Shown: piece by piece, positions 17,988 to 26,678 of the stretch
Numbering within the stretch: position 1 is the stretch's first letter
Layout: each line of letters starts with the position of its first letter
Source of the DNA: Microbacteriaceae bacterium
GTDB taxonomy: Bacteria; Actinomycetota; Actinomycetes; Actinomycetales; Microbacteriaceae
Reading direction: 5' to 3'
DNA length: 64,000 bases
Assembly (NCBI GenBank): GCA_009780695.1
Contig: WQZN01000004.1
Coordinates: 62,001 to 126,000, forward strand
The notes under the pieces: generated by a model
Database searches by the model: none
Seen by the model: only the letters and a program-made list of their open reading frames with translations
Told to the model about the DNA's origin: nothing
Translations under genes and position numbers: made by a program

Positions 17988-18929
17988 GGGGTTAGCCCGA
18001 GCATGCGCCCGCGGCTCGGTCGCGCTCAGGCGCCGGGCGATGCGCGCGAGGGTCTCGAGCGGCCTCAGATCGAGGTCGTCCGCGCTGATGTCGAGCTGGG
18101 TCCAGCCGAGGTCCTCCACGCGCGCCCGGCGCACCATGTCGTTCCGGTAGGTCCTCCTGTCGGCGCGGTGATGATCGCCCATGTACTCGTAGGCGAGTCG
18201 CCTTTCCGGGTAGGCGCCGTCGAGCATGGCCACCGTGCGACCGGATTCGTCGAAGATGCGGTGGTTGAGCACCGGCGCAGGCAGACCGGCGCGTTCGATC
18301 AGGAGCCGGAGGCGCGTCTCCTGCGGCGAGAGGCACCCGTAGCGGACCTCCTCGAGCGCCGCCCGGGCGACCCTGACGCCGCGCGCCGAGCCCGCGCGCT
18401 CGACGGCGGCCGCGAGTTCGGCCCATGACGTGAGGGGTGCGCGACCGTCCCACGGCTCCGAGCCGGTGATGAGGTAGTCGCCGCCGACGATCACTTCGTC
18501 GAGCGTGAGGATGCCGGCGAGCTGCACCCACACGTCGGCGAGGTCGAGCACGCGGAGCCGGCCGTTGCTGAGGCCGCGGTACTCGCGCGGCGCGAGCTGG
18601 TGCCCGATGACTCCGCGGACGCGCGGAGCGCGCTGCGGCGCGAGCACCGACACGTGAATGGGGCCGCCGAGGAGCCGCTGAGGCAGGGGCGCCCCGAGCA
18701 GGTGGGCGGCCGTGACATGGCTGAAGAGCATCGAGTCGTCCATCAGTTCCGCGTACGCCTCGGCACGTTGCCGGTGGCTGCGTGACCCGGAGGGCGCGCG
18801 CACGCCCCGGTGCGGAACGGACAGGTCCGCACCGCGCAGACGCCCCGGTGAGAGCCCGGCCGCGCGCGCCTCGTCGACGACGAACGGGCGACCGAGGAAC
18901 TGGGCGGGGAGCGGGCTGCGCGGTCTCAT
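17949..18929 (-). CDS. AbiEi-like N-terminal domain fused to a DUF559/Vsr-like nuclease fold
   Basis: 326 residues from ATG 18929. Residues 1-50 (LGRPFVVDEARAAGLSPGRL) resemble the winged N-terminal domain of AbiEi-type antitoxins. The C-terminal 100 residues look like a DUF559/Vsr-type PD-(D/E)XK fold: VAMLDGAYPERRLAYEYMG gives the Asp and the E-x-x-G pair, followed by RRTYRNDMVRRARVEDLGW. Such proteins are common and often multi-copy in actinobacteria, with no proven role. No AbiEii toxin gene lies next to it, so a toxin-antitoxin pair is not supported. Both ends are bordered by family 1 palindromes. The last residues (PIDLAVVASK) are encoded by the repeat itself, so the original C-terminus was probably replaced. 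Confidence 0.7.
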   Translation of the reverse strand: MRPRSPLPAQFLGRPFVVDEARAAGLSPGRLRGADLSVPHRGVRAPSGSRSHRQRAEAYAELMDDSMLFSHVTAAHLLGAPLPQRLLGGPIHVSVLAPQRAPRVRGVIGHQLAPREYRGLSNGRLRVLDLADVWVQLAGILTLDEVIVGGDYLITGSEPWDGRAPLTSWAELAAAVERAGSARGVRVARAALEEVRYGCLSPQETRLRLLIERAGLPAPVLNHRIFDESGRTVAMLDGAYPERRLAYEYMGDHHRADRRTYRNDMVRRARVEDLGWTQLDISADDLDLRPLETLARIARRLSATEPRAHARANPIDLAVVASKRPR

Positions 18930-18983
18930 GGCCCATGAGGATGGCCCGGTCGTGACATCCGCCGCTCGAACGATCCACAGCGG

Positions 18984-19046
18984 CATCGACTTGGCAGTCA
19001 TCGCTCCCACAACACCGGAATGAGGGCGACGACTGCCAAGTCGATG
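18984..19046. repeat. Palindromic repeat, family 1, copy 3
   Basis: Arms at 18984-19008 and 19022-19046 match over 25 bases with about four mismatches. The outer 16 bases pair perfectly: CATCGACTTGGCAGTC and its complement. It lies between the peptide importer operon and the AbiEi/DUF559-like gene, both on the minus strand, so it follows the operon's last gene. Confidence 0.8.
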
Positions 19047-19057
19047 GGGCCGAACCC

Positions 19058-20053
19058 CTACGCCGCCCGCACGCGCGGGTCGATCAGGCCGTACACGATG
19101 TCGACGACCACGTTCGCGATGGCGATCAGGAACGCCGAGAACAGCGTGATGCCCACGATGACCTGCAGATCGAGCCGCCCGATCGAGTCGAGCAGCAGGG
19201 CCCCGAGGCCCTGCATCGAGAACACCCGCTCCGAGATCACGGCGCCGCCGAGCAGCGTGCCGAGGTCGAGCCCGAAGAGCGTCACGACCGGGATGAGCGC
19301 ATTCCGCAACCCGTGCCGCATCACGACGGCGCCCTCGCCGAGGCCCTTGGCGCGTGCCGTGCGGACATAGTCGAGCCCCAGCTGCTCGACGAGCTCCGAG
19401 CGCGTGAGCCGCGCATAGACGGCGGAGCTGATGAAGGCCAGGGCCGTCCAGGGCAGCAGCAGGTGCAGGAACCACTGCACGGGGTCGTCGCCGAACGGCT
19501 CGTAGCCGCCGGTAGGCAGCCAGCCGAGCGTGAATCCGAAGAGCAGGATCAGCAGCATCCCGACCAGATACGCCGGCGACGAGACGCCCGCGATCGCGAC
19601 CGTCATGATCGCCCGGTCGGGTGCCTTCCGGCGCCACACCGCGGCGATCGTGCCGCCCGCGACGCCGGAGACGAACCACAGCGCCGCCGCGCCGACCGCG
19701 ATCGACGCGGTGACGGGGAAGCGCGTGAGGATCAGCTCGGTCACGGGCGTGTTCAGCTGGAACGAATAGCCGAAGCAGGGCGCGTTGCAGACGATCGCAT
19801 CGGCGCCCGTGCCGAAGGTGCGGCCCATGACGATGCCGCGCAGGAACTCCCAGAACTGCCCGTACCACGGCAGGTCGAGCCCCAGGAACTGCTTCGCGCG
19901 CGCGAGGTTCTCGGGCGTGCACGGCTTGCCGCACGAGAGCTGCGCGGGGTTCGACGGCAGCAGGTAGAAGATCACGAATGTGATCGCCGTCACGACGAGC
20001 AGCACGAGCACGACGCCGACGAGGCGAGAGGTCACGAGGCGGGCGATGCGCAT
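19058..20053 (-). CDS. Oligopeptide ABC importer permease, DppB type
   Basis: 331 residues with six or seven membrane segments. The N-terminus (TSRLVGVVLVLLVVTAITFVIF) is the standard DppB start. The EAA loop reads YVRTARAKGLGEGAVVMRHGLRNALIPV, which contacts the ATPase. A cysteine-containing insert (SCGKPCTPENL, ICNAPCFG) in the periplasm-facing part is a feature of one actinobacterial subgroup. It is the last gene of a four-gene operon and starts inside the stop codon of the dppC-type gene (ATGA). The operon probably imports di- or oligopeptides. Confidence 0.9.
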   Translation of the reverse strand: MRIARLVTSRLVGVVLVLLVVTAITFVIFYLLPSNPAQLSCGKPCTPENLARAKQFLGLDLPWYGQFWEFLRGIVMGRTFGTGADAIVCNAPCFGYSFQLNTPVTELILTRFPVTASIAVGAAALWFVSGVAGGTIAAVWRRKAPDRAIMTVAIAGVSSPAYLVGMLLILLFGFTLGWLPTGGYEPFGDDPVQWFLHLLLPWTALAFISSAVYARLTRSELVEQLGLDYVRTARAKGLGEGAVVMRHGLRNALIPVVTLFGLDLGTLLGGAVISERVFSMQGLGALLLDSIGRLDLQVIVGITLFSAFLIAIANVVVDIVYGLIDPRVRAA

Positions 20054-21060
20054 CAGGCGGTCACCTTCCTCTGACGGCCGTGGGTGCGCGCCGAGCGCGG
20101 AGCGATGCGGTGCAGGATGCCCCGCCGCCGGCTCGTGCGCGGGTCCAGGGCGTCCCGCAGCCCGTCCCCGAACGCGTTCAGCCCGAGGGTGATCAGGAAC
20201 AGCGCGCCGCCGGGGAAGACCAGGTACCCGGGGTCGGTCGAGAACCACTGCACCGAGGTGCCGATGGCGCGACCCCACGAGGGCGTGGGGGGCGGCACGC
20301 CGACACCGAGGAACGACAGCGCGGCCTCGAAGCCGATCATCGACGGCACGAGGATCGTCGCGTAGACGATGATGGTCGCCCCGACGTTCGGCAGCAGCTG
20401 GCGCCAGAGCACGTGCCCGTCGCCCGCGCCCATCGCCTCGGACGCCACGACGAAGGTGCGCTGCTTGAGGGACAGCACCTGCCCGCGCACGACCCGCGCG
20501 ACGGACGGCCAGCTGAAGAAGCCCATGACGAGGACGATGAGCACCGGGCGCGGGAAGTTCGCGGAGACGACCGCGGTGAGCGCGATGATGAAGATCAGGG
20601 CGGGGAAGCCGAGCAGGACATCCACCACCCTGCTCGCCACGCGGTCGTACCAGCCGCCGAAATAGCCGGCCGTCAGCCCGACGAGCACGCCGATCGCGAC
20701 CGCGACGAGCGTCGCGAGCACGCCGACCGAGAGCGACAGACGGCCGCCGTAGACGACGATCGAGAACAGGTCGCGGCCCGTGAGCGGCTCGACGCCGAAC
20801 CAGTGCCGCCACGAGATGCCGCCGCCCCAGCCCTTCGGCGCGCCCGAGGAGTCGAGCGCGTGCAGGTTGTAGTCGTAGGGGTTCTGCCCGTTGATCGCCG
20901 TGATGAGCGGCGCGAAGATCGCCGCGAGCACGAAGACCGCGACGACGATGAGCCCCGCGAGGGCCCAGGGGTCGCGGCGCAGCTGCGTGAAGAGATCGAG
21001 ACGGCCGGATGCCGTGCCGCCACGCGCCGAGAGATCGACGGCATCGGTGGGAGCGCTCAT
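20053..21060 (-). CDS. Oligopeptide ABC importer permease, DppC type
   Basis: 335 residues. A cytoplasmic N-terminus of about 35 residues is followed by a first helix (WALAGLIVVAVFVLAAIFAP), a periplasm-facing loop with HWFGVEPLTGRDLFS (the DppC landmark), and five further helices. The EAA loop is VVASEAMGAGDGHVLWRQLLPNV. The C-terminus has GDGLRDALDPR, as in most DppC proteins. It overlaps the ATPase gene by 4 bases at its start and the dppB-type gene by one base at its end, so translation is coupled through the operon. Confidence 0.9.
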   Translation of the reverse strand: MSAPTDAVDLSARGGTASGRLDLFTQLRRDPWALAGLIVVAVFVLAAIFAPLITAINGQNPYDYNLHALDSSGAPKGWGGGISWRHWFGVEPLTGRDLFSIVVYGGRLSLSVGVLATLVAVAIGVLVGLTAGYFGGWYDRVASRVVDVLLGFPALIFIIALTAVVSANFPRPVLIVLVMGFFSWPSVARVVRGQVLSLKQRTFVVASEAMGAGDGHVLWRQLLPNVGATIIVYATILVPSMIGFEAALSFLGVGVPPPTPSWGRAIGTSVQWFSTDPGYLVFPGGALFLITLGLNAFGDGLRDALDPRTSRRRGILHRIAPRSARTHGRQRKVTA

Positions 21061-22727
21061 CGCACGGCCTCCAGTTCGCGCCACAGCTCGCGCCGCGCGG
21101 CCTGCGCCTCGGGGTCGGCGACGGGCGCCGCGGCGAGCAGCCGCCGCGTGTACGCCTCGGCCGGCGCCGCGAGCACCGCGGCGGCCGGCCCCTGCTCGAC
21201 GACGCGTCCCCGGTGCAGCACCACGACGCGGTCGGCGAGCCGGCGCACGACCGCGAGGTCGTGGCTGATGAAGAGGCACGCGAAGCCGTGCCGCCGCTGC
21301 AGTTCCTCGAGCAGTTCGAGCACGGATGCCTGCACCGAGACGTCCAGCGCGCTCGTCGGCTCGTCGGCGATCAGCAGCTCGGGCTCGAGCGCGAGCGCCC
21401 GCGCGATCGCGACGCGCTGCCGCTGGCCGCCGGACAGCTCGTGCGGGTAGCGCCGGGCGAAGTCGGCCGGCAGCCGCACCTGCGCGAGCAGCTCGCGCAC
21501 CCGCGCGGTGCGCTCGGCCGCCGACTGAGCGGTGTGCAGCAGCAGCGGTTCGGCGATGCTCGTGCCGATCGTGTTGCGGGGGTTGAGCGACGAGGCCGGG
21601 TCCTGGAACACGTAGCCGATGCGGCTGCGCACGCGCCGCCGCTCGCGCCGACCGGCCGCGCCGAGCTCGACGCCGGCGACGCTCGCGTGCCCCGACGCGA
21701 CGGGCACGAGCCCGACGAGCGCGCGCCCGATCGTCGACTTGCCCGAGCCGGACTCGCCGACGAGGCCCACGACCTCGCCCCGGCCGATGGCGAAGCTCGC
21801 GCCGTCGACCGCGCGCACGGCGGTGCCGCGGCGGCGGAAGGCGACGCTCGCGCCGTCGAGCACGACGACGGGGGAGGCGTCTGCGCCGGAGCGCGGCGTC
21901 GCGACCTCCGTCGCGTCCCCCAGCGCGCCGAGCGAGGGCACCGCGGCGAGCAGCTCGCGCGTGTACTCGGAGGCGGGGGAGTCGAACACGGCCGCCACGG
22001 CGCCCGACTCGACGATGACCCCCTGGCGCATGACGATCACGTCGTCCGCGAGATCGGCGACGACGCCCATGTCGTGGGTGATGAGCAGGATCGCGGTGCC
22101 GCGCGTGTCGCGCAGCGTGCGCAGCAGGTCGAGGATGCCGGCCTGCACCGTCACGTCGAGGGCCGTCGTCGGCTCGTCGGCGATGATCGCGACGGGGTCG
22201 CAGCTCAGCGCCATGGCGATCATGGCGCGCTGCAGCTGGCCGCCCGAGAGCTCGTGGGGGTGCGAGGCCGCGATGCGCGCGGCATCCGGCAGCCCGACCG
22301 AGGTCAGCAGCTCGCGGACGCGTGCCCGCAGTGCCGCGCCGCGCAGCCCGCGCCGGTGCACCCGGATCGCCTCGGCGATCTGCCGCCCGATCGGGTAGAC
22401 GGGGTCGAACGCGCTCATCGGCTCCTGGAAGACCGTGCCGATGCGACCGCCGCGCACCGCGCGCAGCTCGGCGGAGGCCGCCCCCACGAGCTCCCGGCCG
22501 TCCAGCCGCACCGAGCCGGACACGCGCGCCGTCTCGGGCAGCAGCCCGAGCACGCTCATCGCGGTGACCGACTTGCCCGAGCCCGATTCGCCGACGAGCG
22601 CGAGCACCCGCCCCGGGGCGAGGTCGAAGCCGACCGAGTCCACGACCCGGTCGGCCTCGCCGCTGCCGCCGAACGAGACCGAGAGGTCTCGCACGCTCAG
22701 GACGGGCGTGACGTCCGCGGGGCTCAC
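21057..22727 (-). CDS. Oligopeptide ABC importer, fused double ATPase (DppD-DppF)
   Basis: 556 residues with two complete ABC ATPase domains in one chain. Each has Walker A (GESGSGKS) and the LSGGQ signature; Walker B reads IIADEPTTALD in the first and LIADEPTSALD in the second. The first covers about residues 8-255, the second 270-545. Normally DppD and DppF are two proteins; the fused form is common in actinobacteria. Start GTG at 22727 overlaps the stop of the binding-protein gene (GTGA). It powers the permease pair encoded downstream. Confidence 0.93.
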   Translation of the reverse strand: MSPADVTPVLSVRDLSVSFGGSGEADRVVDSVGFDLAPGRVLALVGESGSGKSVTAMSVLGLLPETARVSGSVRLDGRELVGAASAELRAVRGGRIGTVFQEPMSAFDPVYPIGRQIAEAIRVHRRGLRGAALRARVRELLTSVGLPDAARIAASHPHELSGGQLQRAMIAMALSCDPVAIIADEPTTALDVTVQAGILDLLRTLRDTRGTAILLITHDMGVVADLADDVIVMRQGVIVESGAVAAVFDSPASEYTRELLAAVPSLGALGDATEVATPRSGADASPVVVLDGASVAFRRRGTAVRAVDGASFAIGRGEVVGLVGESGSGKSTIGRALVGLVPVASGHASVAGVELGAAGRRERRRVRSRIGYVFQDPASSLNPRNTIGTSIAEPLLLHTAQSAAERTARVRELLAQVRLPADFARRYPHELSGGQRQRVAIARALALEPELLIADEPTSALDVSVQASVLELLEELQRRHGFACLFISHDLAVVRRLADRVVVLHRGRVVEQGPAAAVLAAPAEAYTRRLLAAAPVADPEAQAARRELWRELEAVR

Positions 22728-24379
22728 TTCCCCAGCGTGACGGTCATGTAGTCCGGGTAGGCGGGGAAGGACGGGATGAAGAAGTTCCCGACCCCCGAGC
22801 CGCGCAGGAAGGACTGCTTGGCGTAGATCAGCGGCACGACGGGGGCGTCGGCCATGATCTGCTTGTCGATCGCGGCCCAGTCGGCCTGCGCCTTGGCGGG
22901 GTCGACCTCGGCCTGCGCCGCTGCGATCGCGGCGTCGACGGCCGGGTTCTTGTACTGCGACACGTTGAAGTTGCCGTTGCCGATCTGGCTCGAGTCGAAC
23001 AGCGGCGAGATGTTCGAGTTCGCCGACGGGAAGTCGGGCTGCCAGCTCATCAGCGCGAGGTCGAAGGTCGGGTTGCTCGCGGCGACGTCCGTGTAGAACG
23101 AGTTCTGGTCGTCGGGCCGGAGCGTCACGGTGATGCCGATGCGCTTGAGGCCCTGCTGGATGGCCTGCGCCTGCGCGAGCGAGGCGTCGTCGTTCTGGGT
23201 GAGCAGCGTGAGCTTGAGGGAGGTCGGGTCCACCCCGGCCTGGCTGAACAGGCTCTTCGCCTTCGCCACGTCGCCCGAGGCATCCGCCGGGTACAGGTCG
23301 TAGTCCTGACGGCCGGCGATGCCGGGCGTGATCAGCGTGCTCGCGAGCGTGCCGGCCTGCGGGCCGCCGGTCGCGACGAGGTAGGCCTGCTTGTCGACGG
23401 CGTACTCGAGCGCCTGGCGCACCTTCAGGTCCTTCAGCGCGCCGCGCTGCGTGTTGAGCGCGAGGTACTGGATCGGGCCGGCCTGCGAGGTCGCGAGGCG
23501 GCTCTTCGCCGAGGCGTTGTGGGTGACGGATGCCAGATCCGCGGCGCCGAGGTACTGCAGGCCGAACGCGTCCGCGTACTGGCCCGTGCCGTTGATCAGG
23601 TTCTGCACGGTCGTCGACGGGTTCTGGCTCTCGAGGAAGACGACCTTGTCGGCGGAGGCGGTGCGCACGTCATCCGTCGCCTTCGACCAGTAGGGGTTGC
23701 GCACGAGCGTGAGCGACGTGCCGTCGTTGATCGACGCGACCTTGTACGGGCCCGTCGTGATGGGCGCCTTCTTGTAGGCGGCCGGGCTGCCGTTGGACTC
23801 CTTCACCGGCGAGAAGGCGGGCATCGAGACGATCCAGGGCCAGTCGCCGAAGGGCTTGTCGAGGTGGAAGACGATCGTCTTCGCGTCAGGGGTCTCGATC
23901 GACGCGAGCGACTGCCCGTTGAAGGGGCCCGTGTAGGTGTCGCCGCCGACGAGCAGGGTCTTGTGGTAGCTCAGGCCGCCCTGCAGCTGGTCGCTGAACG
24001 AGCGCTCGATGCCGTACTTGATGTCGGCGCTCGTGACGGGGGAGCCGTCGGAGAACTTGAGGCCGCTCTTCAGCGTGTAGGTCCACGTCTTGCCGCCGTC
24101 GCTGACCCTGCCGGTGTCGGTCGCCAGGTCGGGCACGACCTTCGCGTCCTTGCCCGGCTGGACATCCCAGGTCGTGAGCCGGCGGTCGAGCAGGCCCAGG
24201 GTCGTGGTGGCCAGGTTCTGGCTCGACGCGGGGTCGAGGCTCACGGTGCTGGCGGAGGTCAGGAGGGTCAGGGTGCCGCCGGTCTTCGCGGAGTTCGTGG
24301 CTCCGTGCGAGGTGCAGCCCGTGAGGACGAGGGCCGCCGCGACCAGGGCAGCGGCGGTGGCCGTGCTGAATTTGCGCAT
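22724..24379 (-). CDS. Oligopeptide ABC importer, substrate-binding lipoprotein
   Basis: 551 residues from ATG 24379. The signal peptide ends in the lipobox LTGC (Cys22). The mature part is a family 5 solute-binding protein: DPASSQNLATTTLGLLDRRL, KFSDGSPVTSADIKYGIERS (the conserved family motif), IVFHLDKPFGDWPW, and the C-terminal LPLIYAKQ-like segment (VVPLIYAKQSFL). It captures peptides, or in some family members nickel or sugars, and hands them to the DppB/DppC pair. It is the first gene of the operon. AAGGGTGG lies about 5 bases upstream. A LacI-like operator core is found 46 bases before the start. Confidence 0.92.
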   Translation of the reverse strand: MRKFSTATAAALVAAALVLTGCTSHGATNSAKTGGTLTLLTSASTVSLDPASSQNLATTTLGLLDRRLTTWDVQPGKDAKVVPDLATDTGRVSDGGKTWTYTLKSGLKFSDGSPVTSADIKYGIERSFSDQLQGGLSYHKTLLVGGDTYTGPFNGQSLASIETPDAKTIVFHLDKPFGDWPWIVSMPAFSPVKESNGSPAAYKKAPITTGPYKVASINDGTSLTLVRNPYWSKATDDVRTASADKVVFLESQNPSTTVQNLINGTGQYADAFGLQYLGAADLASVTHNASAKSRLATSQAGPIQYLALNTQRGALKDLKVRQALEYAVDKQAYLVATGGPQAGTLASTLITPGIAGRQDYDLYPADASGDVAKAKSLFSQAGVDPTSLKLTLLTQNDDASLAQAQAIQQGLKRIGITVTLRPDDQNSFYTDVAASNPTFDLALMSWQPDFPSANSNISPLFDSSQIGNGNFNVSQYKNPAVDAAIAAAQAEVDPAKAQADWAAIDKQIMADAPVVPLIYAKQSFLRGSGVGNFFIPSFPAYPDYMTVTLGK

Positions 24380-24424
24380 GACATCCACCCTTGTCCCGCC
24401 GCGCGGATTTTGCTTCGCGCATGA

Positions 24425-24437
24425 CGAATCGTTTCGA
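24425..24437. promoter_or_regulatory. LacI-type operator core in the divergent peptide-importer / M13 region
   Basis: CGAATCGTTTCGA is nearly palindromic around a central CG. The same 13 bases occur at 61816-61828, and one mismatch separates it from the operator at 9059. It lies 46 bases before the binding-protein start and 73 before the M13 peptidase start. Confidence 0.45.
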
Positions 24438-24474
24438 TCGCCGACCGCGGGGGAGGGCATGCGCGGCCCACCGT

Positions 24475-24502
24475 TTCGACGCGTCGGGTCGCTCACTAAG
24501 GT
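24475..24502 (+). promoter_or_regulatory. Promoter of the M13 peptidase gene (leaderless type)
   Basis: TTCGAC (24475-24480), a 16-base spacer and TAAGGT (24497-24502) are followed by 7 bases and the ATG. Transcription would begin at or next to the start codon, and no Shine-Dalgarno sequence is present. Confidence 0.55.
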
Positions 24503-24509
24503 GGGGAAC

Positions 24510-26486
24510 ATGGCTGAGAACGGCGTCGTGGCAGGCATCCGCACCGAGGAACTCGATGAGGCGGTGCGGCCGCAGGACGACCTGTTCCGCCACGTCAACG
24601 GCAAGTGGCTCGATCGCACCGAGATCCCCGCCGACAAGGCCAGGTGGGGCAGCTTCTATCAGCTCGCGGAAGAGGCCGAGAAGAACGTCCGCGCGATCAT
24701 CGAGGAATCGCAGACCGCGGAAGAGGGCACCGAGGCGCGGAAGATCGGCGACCTCTACGCGAGCTTCATGGACACCGCGCGCATCGAAGAGCTGGGGGCC
24801 ACGCCGCTGCACAGCTCGCTCGCGATGGTCGACAACGTGCACTCCATGCCCGACTTCCTGCGCACCGTCGCGCAGTTCGAGCGCAACGGCATCGGCGGCT
24901 TCTACCAGCTGTTCGTCGACAACGACCCGGGCGACCCCGAGCGCTACCTCGTGTTCTTCGAGCAGGCCGGCCTGTCGCTGCCCGACGAGAGCTACTACCG
25001 GGAAGAGACCTTCGCCGGCATCCGCACGGAGTTCGTCGCGCACGTGCAGCGCATGTTCGAGCTCGCGGGCGTGCCGGATGCCGCGCGCAAGGCCGTGAAC
25101 GTCTTCACCCTCGAGACCCAGATCGCGAAGCACCACTGGGACAACGTCAAGTCCCGCGACAGCGAGAAGACCTACAACCTCTACCGCTGGGAGGACCTAA
25201 AGGGCCTGATCGCGGCCGACGGCGCCGACCTGCAGGTCTGGGCCGACGCGCTGGGGGCGCCGCACCGTGCGCTGCGCGAGGTGGTCATGCGCCAGCCCTC
25301 GTTCACCGTGGGCCTCGCGCAGCTGCTCACCTCCGAGCACCTCATCGCCTGGAAGGACTGGCTCGCGTGGCAGTCGATCCACGCCCGCGCGCCGTACCTC
25401 AGCGCCGACTTCGTCAACGCGAACTTCGACTTCTACGGCCACACCCTCACCGGGACCCCGCAGCTGCGCGACCGCTGGAAGCGCGGCGTCGGCTTCGTCG
25501 AGGGCGGAATGGGCGAGGCCGTGGGTCGCGTGTACGTCGAGCGGCACTTCCCCGAGCAGTCGAAGACGCAGATGGACGCCCTCGTGGCGAACCTCATCGA
25601 GGCCTATCGCGATAGCATCCACACGCTGCCCTGGATGAGCGGCGAGACCAAGAAGCGCGCGCTCGAGAAGCTCGCCAAGTTCACGCCCAAGATCGGCTAC
25701 CCGGCGAAGTGGCGCGACTATTCGAGCCTGCACGTCGACCCGCACGACCTGATCGGCAACGTGCGCGCGGTCGCCGCGTTCGAGTTCCACCGCGAGCTGT
25801 CGAAGATCGGCAAGCCGATCGACCGCGACGAGTGGTTCATGACGCCGCAGACCATCAACGCGTACTACAACCCGGGTTTCAACGAGATCGTCTTCCCGGC
25901 GGCCATCCTGCAGTTCCCGTTCTTCGACCCGAGCCGCGACGCGGCGGCGAACTACGGCGCGATCGGCGCCGTCATCGGCCACGAGATCGGCCACGGCTTC
26001 GACGACCAGGGCTCGAAGTTCGACGGCGACGGCCGTCTCGTCTCGTGGTGGACCGAAGAGGACCGGGCCGCCTTCGAGAAGCTCACCGGCGCCCTCATCG
26101 CCCAGTACGACGCGCTCACCCCCGCGCAGCTGTCGGCCGGCGCGCCGCACGTCAACGGCGCGCTCACGATCGGCGAGAACATCGGCGACCTCGGCGGACT
26201 CGGCATCGCCTGGAAGGCCTACGTGCGCTCGCTCGGCGGTGCGCCCGCGCCCGAGATCGACGGGCTGAGCGGCGCGCAGCGCTTCTTCCTGTCATGGGCG
26301 CAGGCCTGGCAGCAGAAGGGGCGGGATGCCGAGGTCATCCGCCTGTTGACGATCGACCCCCACTCGCCGAACGAGTTCCGCTGCAACCAGATCGTGCGCA
26401 ACATCGACGAGTTCTACACGGCCTTCGGCGTGACCGAGGCCGATGCGCTCTACCTGCCGAAGGCGTCGCGGGTCACCATCTGGTAG
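24510..26486 (+). CDS. M13-family zinc endopeptidase (PepO/neprilysin-like)
   Basis: 658 residues with no signal peptide, so cytoplasmic. The N-terminal domain has VRPQDDLFRHVNGKWL, a family landmark. Then NAYYNP and the zinc site HEIGH (residues 491-495), with the third ligand in ENIGD (Glu556) and Asp560 behind it, complete the M13 catalytic set. The FRCNQIVRN and terminal VTIW segments correspond to the end of the family. M13 enzymes cut peptides rather than folded proteins. Divergence from a peptide importer operon suggests that imported peptides are its substrates; this is an inference from position. Confidence 0.93.
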   Translation: MAENGVVAGIRTEELDEAVRPQDDLFRHVNGKWLDRTEIPADKARWGSFYQLAEEAEKNVRAIIEESQTAEEGTEARKIGDLYASFMDTARIEELGATPLHSSLAMVDNVHSMPDFLRTVAQFERNGIGGFYQLFVDNDPGDPERYLVFFEQAGLSLPDESYYREETFAGIRTEFVAHVQRMFELAGVPDAARKAVNVFTLETQIAKHHWDNVKSRDSEKTYNLYRWEDLKGLIAADGADLQVWADALGAPHRALREVVMRQPSFTVGLAQLLTSEHLIAWKDWLAWQSIHARAPYLSADFVNANFDFYGHTLTGTPQLRDRWKRGVGFVEGGMGEAVGRVYVERHFPEQSKTQMDALVANLIEAYRDSIHTLPWMSGETKKRALEKLAKFTPKIGYPAKWRDYSSLHVDPHDLIGNVRAVAAFEFHRELSKIGKPIDRDEWFMTPQTINAYYNPGFNEIVFPAAILQFPFFDPSRDAAANYGAIGAVIGHEIGHGFDDQGSKFDGDGRLVSWWTEEDRAAFEKLTGALIAQYDALTPAQLSAGAPHVNGALTIGENIGDLGGLGIAWKAYVRSLGGAPAPEIDGLSGAQRFFLSWAQAWQQKGRDAEVIRLLTIDPHSPNEFRCNQIVRNIDEFYTAFGVTEADALYLPKASRVTIW

Positions 26487-26603
26487 CCGCTGCCGGCGCC
26501 GTCAGCACCGCGCCGGCGCCGGGGTCGCGCAGTCGTCAATAAGTCCGCGTTTCGTGACGCTTCGACCGACTTTGTGACGACCGACTCGACTCGTTGCGCG
26601 CGA

Positions 26604-26653
26604 GTCGTCGATTAATGGTGCGAAGGGGTGCCGGTCGTCAATTAATCGACGAC
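26604..26653. terminator. Inverted repeat between convergent genes
   Basis: GTCGTCGATTAAT (26604-26616) and its exact reverse complement (26641-26653) form a 13-bp stem with a 24-base loop. It lies between the convergent M13 and beta-lactamase-fold genes. A second, imperfect palindrome (26634-26653) shares the right arm. Two-way termination is likely but unproven. The rest of the gap shows a further GTCGTCAATAA word at 26532. Confidence 0.5.
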
Positions 26654-26678
26654 CGCGCGTGGGCTGGCGTCGCACGCG

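Noticed and set aside
17949-18929. Type IV toxin-antitoxin system (AbiEi/AbiEii)
   Set aside because: Only the N-terminal domain resembles AbiEi; there is no AbiEii nucleotidyltransferase toxin next to it. The nucleotidyltransferase at 39190 is 20 kb away and unrelated in context.
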